Program-made: the position numbers and the translations under genes | In this document: in pieces, positions 22,791 through 31,819 of the stretch | Numbering within the stretch: the first letter of the stretch is position 1 | Layout: the number at the start of each line of letters is the position of its first letter | From: Dyella jiangningensis | GTDB taxonomy: Bacteria > Pseudomonadota > Gammaproteobacteria > Xanthomonadales > Rhodanobacteraceae | DNA length: 64,000 nucleotides | Reading direction: 5' to 3' | Assembly: GCF_003264855.1 (NCBI RefSeq) | Contig: NZ_NFZS01000001.1 | Location: 372,001 to 436,000 of the forward strand | Notes under the pieces: model-generated | What the model saw: only the letters and a program-made list of their open reading frames with translations | What the model was told of the DNA's origin: nothing | Databases searched by the model: none

Positions 22791-23067
22791 TCCGCAATGC
22801 CATGAAGAGCGGTGATCGACCGCGATCATCACCGTACCGATGACATTGTTCGGCGAGACTCGCTGTTCGGCGGTTTCCGCGCAAGAAATTCCGCATGGCT
22901 ATGACAATGTGGGGCCGTTGTTACGTACTTGTGATGCGCTGGCGCGAGTGAAATAGTCCATCCGCGCCTGACCGGTTATTGGCTGCTTTTCTCTTTCGGC
23001 TGTCCCGATGCAATGCCGGGACGGGCGCACACGGGTCCTTCCCCAGACCCCACAAGAGGAGATCGCC

Positions 23068-25881
23068 ATGAAGCGCAACAAGCTTGCCTTGTCGTTGGCT
23101 GCACTCTTTGTCGCCTCGACATCCGCCACTGTTTCAGCCCAGGACAACAACCCGCCGCCGGCGGCGCCGTCGGACCAGCAGGCCAAACAACTTCAGACCA
23201 TCACCGTAACCGGTTCGGCGCTGCCCCGCGTCGACGTCGAAACACCATCACCCGTCACCGTCATCACCGCCGCGCAGATCGAGCGTAGCGGCCTGAAAAC
23301 CGTCAGCGACGTCGTGCGTGCGATATCGGCCGACAACAGCGGCAGCATTCCCACGGCATTTACCGCGGGCTTCGCGGCCGGTTCGTCGGGCGTGGCGTTG
23401 CGCGGCCTGACCGTGAACTCCACGCTGGTGCTGATCGACGGCAGGCGCAGCGCGAACTATGCGCTGGCCGATGATGGTCAGCGCACCTTCGTCGATCTCA
23501 ACACCATTCCCGTCAATGCAGTGGAGCGCATCGACGTACTGAAGGACGGTGCCTCGTCGCTGTATGGCGCCGATGCGATCGCCGGCGTGGTGAACATCAT
23601 CCTCAAGCCCAGCTACAAGGGCGGCGAGGCCACGGCAGAAATCGGTACCTCACAGCACGGCGGCGGTACCACGACGCGCTTTGAGGGCCTGATCGGTGGC
23701 GGTGACCTGGACAAGGATGGCCACAACGCCTATATCAGCGTGGAATACCAGAAGGACGATCAGATCAAGCTCAAGGACCGGGGCTTTCCATACAACACGA
23801 CGGATCTGTCCTCGATCGGCGGCAACAACCTGATCCAGGGCCAGCCCAGCCTCAATCTCGGCTCGACCTATGGCACGGTGACGCCTGCGATGTTGACCCG
23901 ACCGGGCGACCTCACGTCCGGCGTGCCGTTGCCTGGCGCCGTCGCGCAGATATTGCGCCCCTGCGGTTCCGATTCCACCCAGGTCACCAACGACCCGAAC
24001 AACCCCGGCAGTTACTGCGCGCAGAACCAGACGGGGCAAGACACCCAGATCGCACCGGAGCAGCAGCGCCTGGGCTTGTATGGCCGCTTTACCGTCAAGC
24101 TGGGCGATGACGCGACGGCCTATCTGTCCGCCAGTTACTTCCAGAACGAAGTGCAGTCCACGGCGGTGCCGCCGCAGATCCAGACCAGCACGCCGAAGAA
24201 CACCAATGCGATCACCTTGCCGCCGACGCTGGCTGACGGATCGCTCAACCCGAACAATCCGTTTGCGGCACAGGGCCAGTACGCACTGATCAACTATGCC
24301 TTCCCCGGCTTGCAGTTCGGCGCGATCGACGACACCAACCACAACCTGCGCGTGGCCGCCGGCGTCAAGGGACATGCCTGGGGTTGGGACTACGACAGCG
24401 CCCTGGTCATCAATCACACCTGGCTGGACATCAACAACTACGGCTATCTCAACTACAACCAGCTGATCAGCGATATCACCAACGGCACCTACAACTTCAT
24501 CAACCCGTCGGCCAATTCCGGCGCGACGATGGCGGCGTTGTCGCCCACCTTGAACAAGACCTCCACCACGGACATGGATTCGATTGACTTCCGTGCATCG
24601 CGCGAGTTGTGGGAGATGGATGGCGGCCCGATGGGCCTGGGCGTCGGCGCTGATTTTCGCCACGAGGCACAGCACGATCCGGACCTCAATCCCGATCTCG
24701 CCGCGCAGGGCTTGGGCATCGCGCATACCATCGGCAAGCGCAACGTCTATGGCGTCTACGGCGAAGTGGTGATGCCGCTGCTGCAGTCGCTGGAACTGGA
24801 TCTGTCAGGGCGCTACGACCACTACTCGGACTTCGGCAGCAACGTGTCACCGAAGGCGGGCTTCAAGTGGAAGCCGATCGACATGCTGGCGATTCGCGGC
24901 ACCTACTCGCAGGGTTTCCGCGCCCCGAGCTTTGCGGAAAACGGTTCGAGCGCGTCCGAAGGCTTCACCACCTATACGCCACCGTCCGACTTCCAGGCCG
25001 CCCATGGCAACAACGGCTATGTGCAGCCTTACCCGCTGGGCTTCCTCACCGCGGCCAATCCGAACATCAAGCCCGAGAAATCGGAGAGCTATACGTTCGG
25101 CATCGTGATCCAGCCTTGGCAGCCGATCAGCCTTTCGCTGGACTACTACGACATCAAGAAGTCGGGCGTGATCACCGCGGCTGATTCAAGTGCGGTACTG
25201 GATGCGTATTACGCGGGCCTGCCGTTGCCGCCGAATACGGCGGTGGTCGCGGACAATCCGGATCCACAGAACCCGGCGGCGCTGCCACGGCCGATCGTGG
25301 TCGAGGCGTTGTACGTGAACGAGAACCGGCTAGAGACGAATGGCCTGGACGCCGACCTGCGTGGCGATTTCAAGTTCAATGACGACTGGCGCTGGATCAG
25401 CGAGCTCAATGCCACGCAGATCTTCGAATGGAATCTCTATCTGCAGGACGGCTCGGAGCAGCGTTTCGTCGGCACGCATGGCCCGTACCAGCTGTCCTCG
25501 GGCGCCGGCACGCCGCGCACGCGCGCATCCTGGGCGAATACCGTGATGTGGAAGGCGCTGACGGTGACCGGCACCTTCTACTACACCAGCGGCGAATCGT
25601 TCGTCGTGCCTGATGTTTCCTCGGGATGCTTCTCCACCAACACCATCACGGGCGCGAACTTCCCCGCGGACTGCCATATGTCCTCGATCACCACGTTCGA
25701 CCTCACCGGCAGCTACGACTTCAACGAGCATGTGTCCGTGTTCGGCTCGATCATGAATGCGTTCGATCGCAAGCCGCCGCTCGACCCGATCAACTACGCT
25801 GCCAACAACTACAACCCGACGTATGGTTACTCGGGCATCGTGGGGCGCTTCTTCAACCTTGGCGTGAAGGTGAAGATGTAG
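23068..25881 (+). CDS. TonB-dependent outer-membrane receptor
   Basis: The ATG at 23068 follows AGAGGAGAT and starts a signal peptide ending in VSA. The 937-residue product has a short TonB-box-like stretch (QTITVTGSAL), then a plug domain (PSPVTVITAAQIERSG, VLIDGRRSANYAL, LKDGASSLYGADAIAGVVNII). A 22-strand barrel follows, ending in RFFNLGVKVKM. It imports a ligand across the outer membrane using TonB energy. Siderophore, vitamin or glycan cannot be distinguished. It stands alone behind a 425-base regulatory-looking gap. Confidence 0.93.
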   Translation: MKRNKLALSLAALFVASTSATVSAQDNNPPPAAPSDQQAKQLQTITVTGSALPRVDVETPSPVTVITAAQIERSGLKTVSDVVRAISADNSGSIPTAFTAGFAAGSSGVALRGLTVNSTLVLIDGRRSANYALADDGQRTFVDLNTIPVNAVERIDVLKDGASSLYGADAIAGVVNIILKPSYKGGEATAEIGTSQHGGGTTTRFEGLIGGGDLDKDGHNAYISVEYQKDDQIKLKDRGFPYNTTDLSSIGGNNLIQGQPSLNLGSTYGTVTPAMLTRPGDLTSGVPLPGAVAQILRPCGSDSTQVTNDPNNPGSYCAQNQTGQDTQIAPEQQRLGLYGRFTVKLGDDATAYLSASYFQNEVQSTAVPPQIQTSTPKNTNAITLPPTLADGSLNPNNPFAAQGQYALINYAFPGLQFGAIDDTNHNLRVAAGVKGHAWGWDYDSALVINHTWLDINNYGYLNYNQLISDITNGTYNFINPSANSGATMAALSPTLNKTSTTDMDSIDFRASRELWEMDGGPMGLGVGADFRHEAQHDPDLNPDLAAQGLGIAHTIGKRNVYGVYGEVVMPLLQSLELDLSGRYDHYSDFGSNVSPKAGFKWKPIDMLAIRGTYSQGFRAPSFAENGSSASEGFTTYTPPSDFQAAHGNNGYVQPYPLGFLTAANPNIKPEKSESYTFGIVIQPWQPISLSLDYYDIKKSGVITAADSSAVLDAYYAGLPLPPNTAVVADNPDPQNPAALPRPIVVEALYVNENRLETNGLDADLRGDFKFNDDWRWISELNATQIFEWNLYLQDGSEQRFVGTHGPYQLSSGAGTPRTRASWANTVMWKALTVTGTFYYTSGESFVVPDVSSGCFSTNTITGANFPADCHMSSITTFDLTGSYDFNEHVSVFGSIMNAFDRKPPLDPINYAANNYNPTYGYSGIVGRFFNLGVKVKM

Positions 25882-25973
25882 CCGGCCACGGGAAACGACA
25901 GGGCGGCGGACGGACATCGAGTACGCTGCCCTGTCCACTGGCATTGCCGGCGGGTGTTGCCGACAATGCCGGC

Positions 25974-26735
25974 ATGTGCCTGATTGCCTTTGCCTGGAAC
26001 CACCATCCTCGTTGGCGCCTGCTGCTGGCGGGCAATCGCGACGAATTCCATGCGCGCCCCAGCGCGCCGCTGGCCCGTTGGCCCAGTCCGGCCATCGTGG
26101 CGGGCAAGGACCTCGAAGCCGGCGGCACCTGGCTGGGCGTCACCGACGATGGCCGCTGCAGCGTGGTCACCAACGTCCGCGATCCGCGCGATCCGCAGCT
26201 TGGACGATCGCGCGGCCTACTGGCGCTGGATTACCTGGGCGGCAGCATCGACGCCACCGCACACGCCACGGCGCTGCTGGCAACCGCGGCGGATTACCGT
26301 CCCTTCAACCTGCTCACGTTCGATGCGAACGCCGCGTTCTATCTCGGCAATCGTCCGGAGCCGCGCGCGCAGGCGATCACGCCTGGCGTGCACGGCCTCT
26401 CCAATGCCGACTTCAACACGCCCTGGCCGAAGACGCGCGCCCTGATGCAGCGGATGGCGGCATGGATCGCCGACGGCGACGCCGACGATTTCGCGCCGCT
26501 GTTCGCCGCGCTCGCCGATCCCCATGGCTACCCGGACGAGCAGCTGCCGGACACGGGTATCGGGTTGGAGCGGGAGCGCTGGCTGTCCTCGGCCTTCATC
26601 AGCGGTGAGCGCTATGGCACGCGGGCGAGCACCGTGGTGGCCATCGGTTACGACGGGCGCGGCGTGGTGGTGGAGCGTCGCTTTGGTCCGTTCGGACGCG
26701 AAGAAGGCGAGACGGCCATTCCCCTGGGGCGTTAG
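25974..26735 (+). CDS. NRDE/TANGO2 family protein
   Basis: The 253-residue protein begins with the family signature MCLIAFAW followed by LLAGNRDEFHARP, which contains the eponymous Asn-Arg-Asp-Glu. Further matches are GGTWLGV and RCSVVTNVRDP. The N-terminal Cys suggests an Ntn-hydrolase-like fold. TANGO2 relatives have been linked to heme trafficking and lipid homeostasis in eukaryotes; the bacterial role is not established. The gene ends 29 bases from the convergent YchJ-like gene. Confidence 0.88.
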   Translation: MCLIAFAWNHHPRWRLLLAGNRDEFHARPSAPLARWPSPAIVAGKDLEAGGTWLGVTDDGRCSVVTNVRDPRDPQLGRSRGLLALDYLGGSIDATAHATALLATAADYRPFNLLTFDANAAFYLGNRPEPRAQAITPGVHGLSNADFNTPWPKTRALMQRMAAWIADGDADDFAPLFAALADPHGYPDEQLPDTGIGLERERWLSSAFISGERYGTRASTVVAIGYDGRGVVVERRFGPFGREEGETAIPLGR

Positions 26736-26764
26736 GGTGCGCTCCCCCAAGGGAAAGGCAGCCG

Positions 26765-27184
26765 TCAGTCGACCTTGCCGGGAAATTCGCCGTCCACGTA
26801 GAACCAGCGGCCCCCTTCGCGCACGAAGCGGCTGATCTCGTGCATGCGTTGCGCCTTGCCGCCGCCGTAGCGCAGCCGCGCCACGAATTCCACCACGGCT
26901 TGGTCACCCGACGTCTCGTGGCGCTTCACGGTCAGCCCCAGCCAGGTCGGCGCGGGCTGCTGCGCGGCGAGCTTGAGGTGCGCGGGCCGCGTGCTGTCGT
27001 GCCAGGTCGCCAGCAGGTAATCCTCGCGCTTGAGCACGTAGGCGCTGTAACGCGAACGCATCAGTTGTTCCGCCGTGGTTGCCACGCCGCCTTCGTGCAG
27101 CAGGCCGCAGCAACGGGCATAGCCGGCGTCATTGCCACACGGGCAGGGCGTCAAGGTATCGATGGCTTGCACGTAGGGTCGCAT
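26765..27184 (-). CDS. YchJ-family SEC-C motif protein (UPF0225)
   Basis: With the start at 27184 the protein has 139 residues. It opens with the SEC-C zinc motif [13 protein letters not shown], followed by the NTF2-like YchJ domain ([25 protein letters not shown], then VVEFVARLR...FYVDGEF). The function is unknown and zinc binding is inferred from the cysteines. It is probably the last gene of the unit NnrU, small membrane protein, DUF938, YchJ. Confidence 0.88.
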   Translation of the reverse strand: MRPYVQAIDTLTPCPCGNDAGYARCCGLLHEGGVATTAEQLMRSRYSAYVLKREDYLLATWHDSTRPAHLKLAAQQPAPTWLGLTVKRHETSGDQAVVEFVARLRYGGGKAQRMHEISRFVREGGRWFYVDGEFPGKVD

Positions 27185-27281
27185 GGCTGGCTGTGACGCG
27201 GCACGGCGCGCGCCTCTGCCGCGCATCGTGACGCCTTTTGCTCCCGAATGCCAACCAGGCGGGTGGGTGCGGGCGGAGCGG

Positions 27282-27875
27282 TCAGCGCCGACGTTGCCAG
27301 ATGCGCATGCGGTTGTTGGCCGGCATCGCGATGTCGTCGATCAGATCGAAGCCAGCCACTTCGGCCAAGGCATCCACGGCTTCGGCGTCACGGATGCGCA
27401 TGTGCGAGCCGCGGGCCTGCAGCCACTGGTCGAATTCGGCGTTGCTGTCGCTGGTGTAGCGACCGGCGTAATTGAAGGGGCCGTAGACGGTGACGATGGC
27501 ATCGTCGGTGGTCACCTCGCCGAGATGATCGAACAGCAGCTCGACCTCGTCCCACCCCATGATGTGCAGCGTGTTGGCGCTGAACACCGCATCGTAGCGG
27601 TGCGAGGGCCATGCGCCGCCCACATCCAGTTCGATCGGTGGCGGCGTATTCGGCAGGCTCGCCTCGTCCAGCCACAGCCGGATGCCTGGCAGGTTTTCCT
27701 CGCGATCGGAGCATTGCCAGCGCAGGCCCGGCATGGCCCGGGCGAAATACACCGCGTGCTGGCCCGTGCCACTGCCGATCTCCAGCACGTCGCGACGATC
27801 CGCGAACGCGCCACGCAGCACATCGAGGATCGGCTCGCGGTTGCGCTCGCATGAGGGCGCGCTGGGCTTTTCCAC
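27282..27875 (-). CDS. DUF938 SAM-dependent methyltransferase
   Basis: The 197-residue protein starts with GTG directly after the TAA of the upstream small membrane protein gene. It has a class I methyltransferase core: motif [17 protein letters not shown], an acidic residue in CSDREENL, and [12 protein letters not shown]938 proteins have no assigned substrate; relatives include mammalian METTL26. The N-terminal ERNREPIL is a family feature. Zero spacing to the upstream gene implies translational coupling. Confidence 0.88.
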   Translation of the reverse strand: MEKPSAPSCERNREPILDVLRGAFADRRDVLEIGSGTGQHAVYFARAMPGLRWQCSDREENLPGIRLWLDEASLPNTPPPIELDVGGAWPSHRYDAVFSANTLHIMGWDEVELLFDHLGEVTTDDAIVTVYGPFNYAGRYTSDSNAEFDQWLQARGSHMRIRDAEAVDALAEVAGFDLIDDIAMPANNRMRIWQRRR

Positions 27876-28073
27876 TTACACGGGCCGTCCGCGCAGGACG
27901 CGTGCCGGCAGCATCAACAGTGCGCCAAGGAAGGCGAATGCCGCGCCGACGGTGATGCCTACCAGACGCAACGGCAGCGTCAGCAGCCACACGATGGGAT
28001 ACAGCACGATCGCCAACAACGCGAGCGGCCAGCAGAACACCAGCAGCAACAACCAGAGCAGGAAGGCAGCCAT
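27876..28073 (-). CDS. Small hydrophobic membrane protein
   Basis: The 65-residue protein is almost entirely two membrane helices (FLLWLLLLVFCWPLALLAIV and GITVGAAFAFLGALLML) with an Arg-rich C-terminus. I know no named family. It sits between NnrU (69 bases upstream) and the DUF938 methyltransferase (no gap). The packed arrangement and the good open frame support a real gene. Confidence 0.7.
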   Translation of the reverse strand: MAAFLLWLLLLVFCWPLALLAIVLYPIVWLLTLPLRLVGITVGAAFAFLGALLMLPARVLRGRPV

Positions 28074-28142
28074 GGCCCGATCCTCATCCCGGAAACGGCG
28101 CCACTGTAGCCCAGCGGCGCCGTCGCGCGTAGATGACTACTT

Positions 28143-28721
28143 TCACCCCATCGGTTTCACGCCGATCAGCCAACCATGCAGCCAGAACGCGAATACCGCC
28201 CAGACCACCACACCGGCCACCACCACGATGACATCGCCCTTCATCGTGCCGGCCGGGTAGGTGACGCCCGCGGCGCGATCGCGGCGACGGGCGCTGATGA
28301 AATCGACCACGGCCCACAGCAGGAAGGCGCCGAACAGCACGACGTCGTGCAGCATGCCGGTGGCGAGCAGATGGCCGAAGGCCCAGGTCTTCACGCCGGC
28401 CAGCATGGGGTGGCCGAGCCTTGCCTTGAAGTGATTGCCGGGCGCGTAGGCGGCAACCACCAGGATGAAGGCGACCAGGGTGAACAGCGCGTTGAGATGA
28501 CGCAGCCACATCGGCGGCATGTACAGCAGCACCGGTTGCTGCCGCGCCATGCCGAAGCCCCAGATGATCAGGGCGAATCCCGCGATGGAGACCAGCGTGT
28601 ACAGGCCTTTCCAGCCCTTCTCGCCCAGCCGTGCGATCTGCCGGTTGCGCCAGTCGTTGGCGAAAATGCGGATGGAATGCACGCCGAGGAACAAGACCAG
28701 ACCGAGGATCAGCACTGCCAT
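28143..28721 (-). CDS. NnrU family membrane protein
   Basis: The 192-residue protein has five or six membrane helices and the NnrU pattern. It starts with LGLVLFLGVHSIRI, continues with RLGEKGWKGLYTLVSIAGFALI, and has the motif RLGHPMLAGVKTWAFGHLLATG. NnrU was named from nitrite/nitric oxide reductase loci, and homologous domains occur in 15-cis-zeta-carotene isomerase, where heme binds histidines. No denitrification gene is nearby, so its role here is open. Confidence 0.88.
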   Translation of the reverse strand: MAVLILGLVLFLGVHSIRIFANDWRNRQIARLGEKGWKGLYTLVSIAGFALIIWGFGMARQQPVLLYMPPMWLRHLNALFTLVAFILVVAAYAPGNHFKARLGHPMLAGVKTWAFGHLLATGMLHDVVLFGAFLLWAVVDFISARRRDRAAGVTYPAGTMKGDVIVVVAGVVVWAVFAFWLHGWLIGVKPMG

Positions 28722-28801
28722 GGGCTCACCTGTAGGGTTGGCGGAACAGCCTGATCATACGGGCAAGCGGTGTCCAGAGATGACAATGGCGCAGGCTTGC
28801 C

Positions 28802-28978
28802 TGTAGGACCGCACCCAGTGCGCGACCGCGACATCGCATCTCGGGACAGTCGTGGGGCATCCGGCTGGATGATGCGGGCTTGCCTGTAGGAGCGCACCCA
28901 GTGCGCGACCGCGACATCGCATCCCGCGTCGGGCGTGGGTCTCCGCCAGGTGGGTCGCGCAGTGGATGCGCTCCTGCA
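28802..28978 (-). repeat. Composite REPIN: two left arms and one right arm
   Basis: Two left-hand REP arms (28802-28825 and 28885-28908) lie 83 bases apart, each followed by ACCGCGACATCGCATC. One diverged right arm is at 28955-28978 (GCAGTGGATGCGCTCCTGCA). The shared flank indicates a tandem duplication of the left half. The spacer start (CCGCG) places it in reverse orientation. It fills the 280-base gap between the hutD-like and NnrU genes. Confidence 0.8.
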
Positions 28979-29001
28979 AAAAGGGGAGTGAATCGAAACC
29001 T

Positions 29002-29556
29002 TCAGTTCGGCTGCGCCAGCGCCAGCAACACGATGGAACCTTCGGCCAGTTCGAACGGGCTGCGATCCGGCAGCCACGCATCGCCTGCCTGAAGATCGCC
29101 ATCGATGGTCGTCACGGTGCCGCGCGCGACATACAGCAGCACGCACGACGGATCCGGCTCATGACTCCCGGCCTGCGTGAGTGCGCGCACCTCGCCACGT
29201 CCCCATGCGCGGCGGATCATCAGGTTGAAATCCTGCGTCGCGCCGCCGGCCATGGTCACTTCCACGCGTGCTTCGCCCGAAAACGCGAACGGCTCAAAGG
29301 GAACGACCAGCGCGTGCTCGCGTGCACCGTCGAGTGTCATGGTGAAACCATCGCCTTCCAGCAGCACGATCTGACGATCGATGCCGGGAAACGTCGAGAA
29401 CGGCGCCGCACTGTTCACCTCGGCCACGCTCACGCGCCAGAGGAAATCGTCATTGCCCGCGTCGGTGGGAAAGCGCGCGATCTCGCGCGTGGTGCCCATG
29501 CCGTTCTTCCACGGCTGCGGTTGCGTATCGGACCTGCGGATGACGTGGAAGCTCAT
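29002..29556 (-). CDS. HutD/Ves family cupin protein
   Basis: This 184-residue protein begins at the ATG overlapping the dinG stop (ATGA, 29553-29556). It contains the family N-terminus WKNGMGTTREIARFP and the double cupin pattern RQIVLLEGDGFTM...DFNLMIRR. HutD is associated with histidine utilisation and Ves with cold-shock response; neither role is clear. No hut genes are in the window, so the annotation remains at family level. Confidence 0.85.
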   Translation of the reverse strand: MSFHVIRRSDTQPQPWKNGMGTTREIARFPTDAGNDDFLWRVSVAEVNSAAPFSTFPGIDRQIVLLEGDGFTMTLDGAREHALVVPFEPFAFSGEARVEVTMAGGATQDFNLMIRRAWGRGEVRALTQAGSHEPDPSCVLLYVARGTVTTIDGDLQAGDAWLPDRSPFELAEGSIVLLALAQPN

Positions 29557-31655
29557 GCCACTTTCTCGATGACGCGGGTGAAGGGCGGCAGCGCCCTGAG
29601 CATGCGCTCGCCGTAGCGTTTGAGCACCACGCGCCGATCCAGCAGCACGATGCGGCCGCGGTCGGTTTCCGTGCGGATCAGGCGGCCGCAGTACTGCGTA
29701 AGCAGGCGCGTCGCTTCGGGCACGGTGACTTCGATGAAGGGATTGCGCCCGCGCGATTCCAGCCATTCCGCATAGGTCGCGCCGACGGGATCGGTGGGGA
29801 CGGCGAACGGCAGCTGCGTGATCACCACGGTTTCGCAGAGCTTGCCCGGCAGGTCGAGACCTTCGCCGAACGACGCGAGGCCGAACAGCGTGCTGCCCTT
29901 GCCGGCTTCGATATCGGCGATGTGTTCGGCCACCAGCTGCGCCTTGCCGAGCGAGCCCTGCGCGCGCACCTTGCGCACGTATTCGATCGGCAGCTTCTGC
30001 AGCACGCGATCGAGCTTCATGCGCGAGGTGAACAGCACGAGGTTGCCGGCCGACCAATCGAGATTCGCGGCGAGCCAGTCGCAGATTTCCTGCACGTGCT
30101 CTTCGCGCGCATCGGGCAGGGCGCGCAGGGCAGGCACTTCCAGTCGAGCCTGCGCAGCGAGGTCGAACGGCGAGGGCAGGCTCAGTGTCACGGCTTCGTC
30201 CGGCAGTCCCACCGCATCGGCAAAACCGCGGAAATTGCCGCCCGCGCTCAGTGTCGCGGAGGTCATCACCACTGCGCTCGCATTGCCCCACAGCACGCTG
30301 CGCAGCAGTCCGCCGGCCGACACGGACGACGCGTGGCAGATCAGTTGCTGGTCGGCACTCATGGTCACCCAGCGCGCCAGCGGCGGCGCATTTTCGCCAT
30401 CCGATGCCGACCATGCACGCCACGTGCGCAGCTGGCGATCGATGCGCTCCAGCGCCATGCCCAGCTCGCGCGACAGCGCTTCGTGCGTGGGGCCGCTCTC
30501 GGTCATCTCCAGCACCGCGCGGCGCACGGCGCCCACCCAGCGTTCGATCTCGCCGGTAAACACATAGAGCGCACGCGCGTGCTCCACCCAGGCCTCCGGC
30601 AACTGGCCGAGCGAGCCGCGATACATCGGCTCGTCGTCGTCGGGCGAGGGCAGCCAGCCGAGGCGGATTTCCTTTTCCAGTTCTTCCAGCGCGTCGCTGA
30701 GTTCCTGCAGCTTCTGGTCGCCGGCATCCAGCGCGAGCTTGCCGATCACTTCCTTGTCGGTGAGCGAATACGCGGCGTGGATCTGCCGGCCCAGGCGGCT
30801 CAGCTGGCGCACGGCGGCATTCATGTAGACCTCGGCGGCGCCGCGATCGATCGCCTTGCCTGGCACGTGGTGGCCTTCGTCAAAGATGTACAGCGTCTCG
30901 TCGGGTTTGGGCAGGATCACGCCGCCGAAACCGTCCTCTTCGCGCGGCATGGTGAGGTCGGCCAGCACCAGGTCCTGGTTGGCCACGATGATGTCGGCGT
31001 CGCCCACGGCGCGGCGTGCGGCGAAGAACGGACAATTCATGAACATCCCGCACTTGCGACCCGTGCAGCCGCCCGCGCTGGTGGTGATCATGGGGCGCAG
31101 CACGTCGCTGATCGGTTCGGGCGCCGCATCGATGTCGCCATCCCATTCGTGGCGATCGAACAGGTCGGCCAGCTTGGACAAGGCCTTCTTGTCGCGCTCC
31201 TGCGGCGGCTTGCTCCACAGCGCGAGATCCGCATCGAAGCCCAGGCCCATCTGGGCCGTCTCGTTGAGACTGTTGCTGGCCATGGCGAGATTGCGCGGGC
31301 ACAGGTAGCGGCCGCGGCCCTTGGCCAGCGCGACCTTCGCCTCGGTGCCATTGAGCTTGAGATAGAGCGGGATATCGCGCTGGACCAGCTGCTCCTGCAG
31401 CGCCACGGTAGCCGTGGCAATCAGCAGCTTCTTCTTCTGCGCCCGCGCCACTTCCGCGCCGGCGATCAGATAGGCCATTGACTTGCCGGTGCCGGTCGGC
31501 GCCTCGATCACCGCCGCGCCACCTTCCTGCGCCAGGGCCTTGGCCACCTCGGCGATCATCTTTCCCTGCGACGCGCGCGCACGAAAGCCCGGCAGGCCTT
31601 CTTTCAGGCGCGTATAGGCGGCGCGGATCGCGTCTTTGGTGGTGTCGGTGAGCAT
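29553..31655 (-). CDS. dinG: ATP-dependent helicase, DinG/Rad3 family
   Basis: The 700-residue XPD-like superfamily 2 helicase has Walker A in EAPTGTGKSMAYL. Four cysteines for a 4Fe-4S cluster are visible (RYLCPRNL and CTGRKCGMFMNC). The DEAH-type box reads IFDEGHH, and the C-terminal motif VI is LIRTETDRGRIVLLDRR. DinG unwinds DNA 5'-3' and resolves R-loops and replication-transcription conflicts. It leads the operon with the HutD-like gene. Confidence 0.93.
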   Translation of the reverse strand: MLTDTTKDAIRAAYTRLKEGLPGFRARASQGKMIAEVAKALAQEGGAAVIEAPTGTGKSMAYLIAGAEVARAQKKKLLIATATVALQEQLVQRDIPLYLKLNGTEAKVALAKGRGRYLCPRNLAMASNSLNETAQMGLGFDADLALWSKPPQERDKKALSKLADLFDRHEWDGDIDAAPEPISDVLRPMITTSAGGCTGRKCGMFMNCPFFAARRAVGDADIIVANQDLVLADLTMPREEDGFGGVILPKPDETLYIFDEGHHVPGKAIDRGAAEVYMNAAVRQLSRLGRQIHAAYSLTDKEVIGKLALDAGDQKLQELSDALEELEKEIRLGWLPSPDDDEPMYRGSLGQLPEAWVEHARALYVFTGEIERWVGAVRRAVLEMTESGPTHEALSRELGMALERIDRQLRTWRAWSASDGENAPPLARWVTMSADQQLICHASSVSAGGLLRSVLWGNASAVVMTSATLSAGGNFRGFADAVGLPDEAVTLSLPSPFDLAAQARLEVPALRALPDAREEHVQEICDWLAANLDWSAGNLVLFTSRMKLDRVLQKLPIEYVRKVRAQGSLGKAQLVAEHIADIEAGKGSTLFGLASFGEGLDLPGKLCETVVITQLPFAVPTDPVGATYAEWLESRGRNPFIEVTVPEATRLLTQYCGRLIRTETDRGRIVLLDRRVVLKRYGERMLRALPPFTRVIEKVA

Positions 31656-31758
31656 GCGGCGAATGGGCGCGTGGTGTCGCGTCGGTCGTGCATTCTCTCA
31701 TGCCCGGACCGGGTCTGCCGGATCGTGCGGAAAACCCAGCCCCGGCACCGTCTTGCGC

Positions 31759-31791
31759 AAAAAAGGAAGGGCCGGCTAGGCCGGCCCTTCC
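31759..31791 (-). terminator. Rho-independent terminator of the TonB receptor gene
   Basis: On the minus strand a 12-bp stem (GGAAGGGCCGGC with its complement, 31765-31776 and 31780-31791) has a three-base loop and is followed by six T residues. It lies 29 bases beyond the stop codon at 31820 and is the strongest intrinsic terminator in the window. Confidence 0.9.
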
Positions 31792-31819
31792 ACCCCAAGC
31801 TCCCGGGCTGCCACCCAGG

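Larger units (their letters stand above)
22643..23067. other. Intergenic region with clustered inverted repeats
   Basis: This 425-base gap precedes a TonB-dependent receptor. It has no recognisable gene. A 50-codon open frame at 22691-22843 has no ribosome binding site. It contains two perfect inverted repeats side by side (22751-22767 and 22773-22790) and a third imperfect one (22811-22833). The receptor's ribosome binding site, AAGAGGAG, is at 23054-23061. Confidence 0.55.

Noticed and set aside
22691-22843. A 50-codon open frame in the gap before the TonB receptor
   Set aside because: There is no ribosome binding site or recognisable motif, and it is crossed by several inverted repeats.
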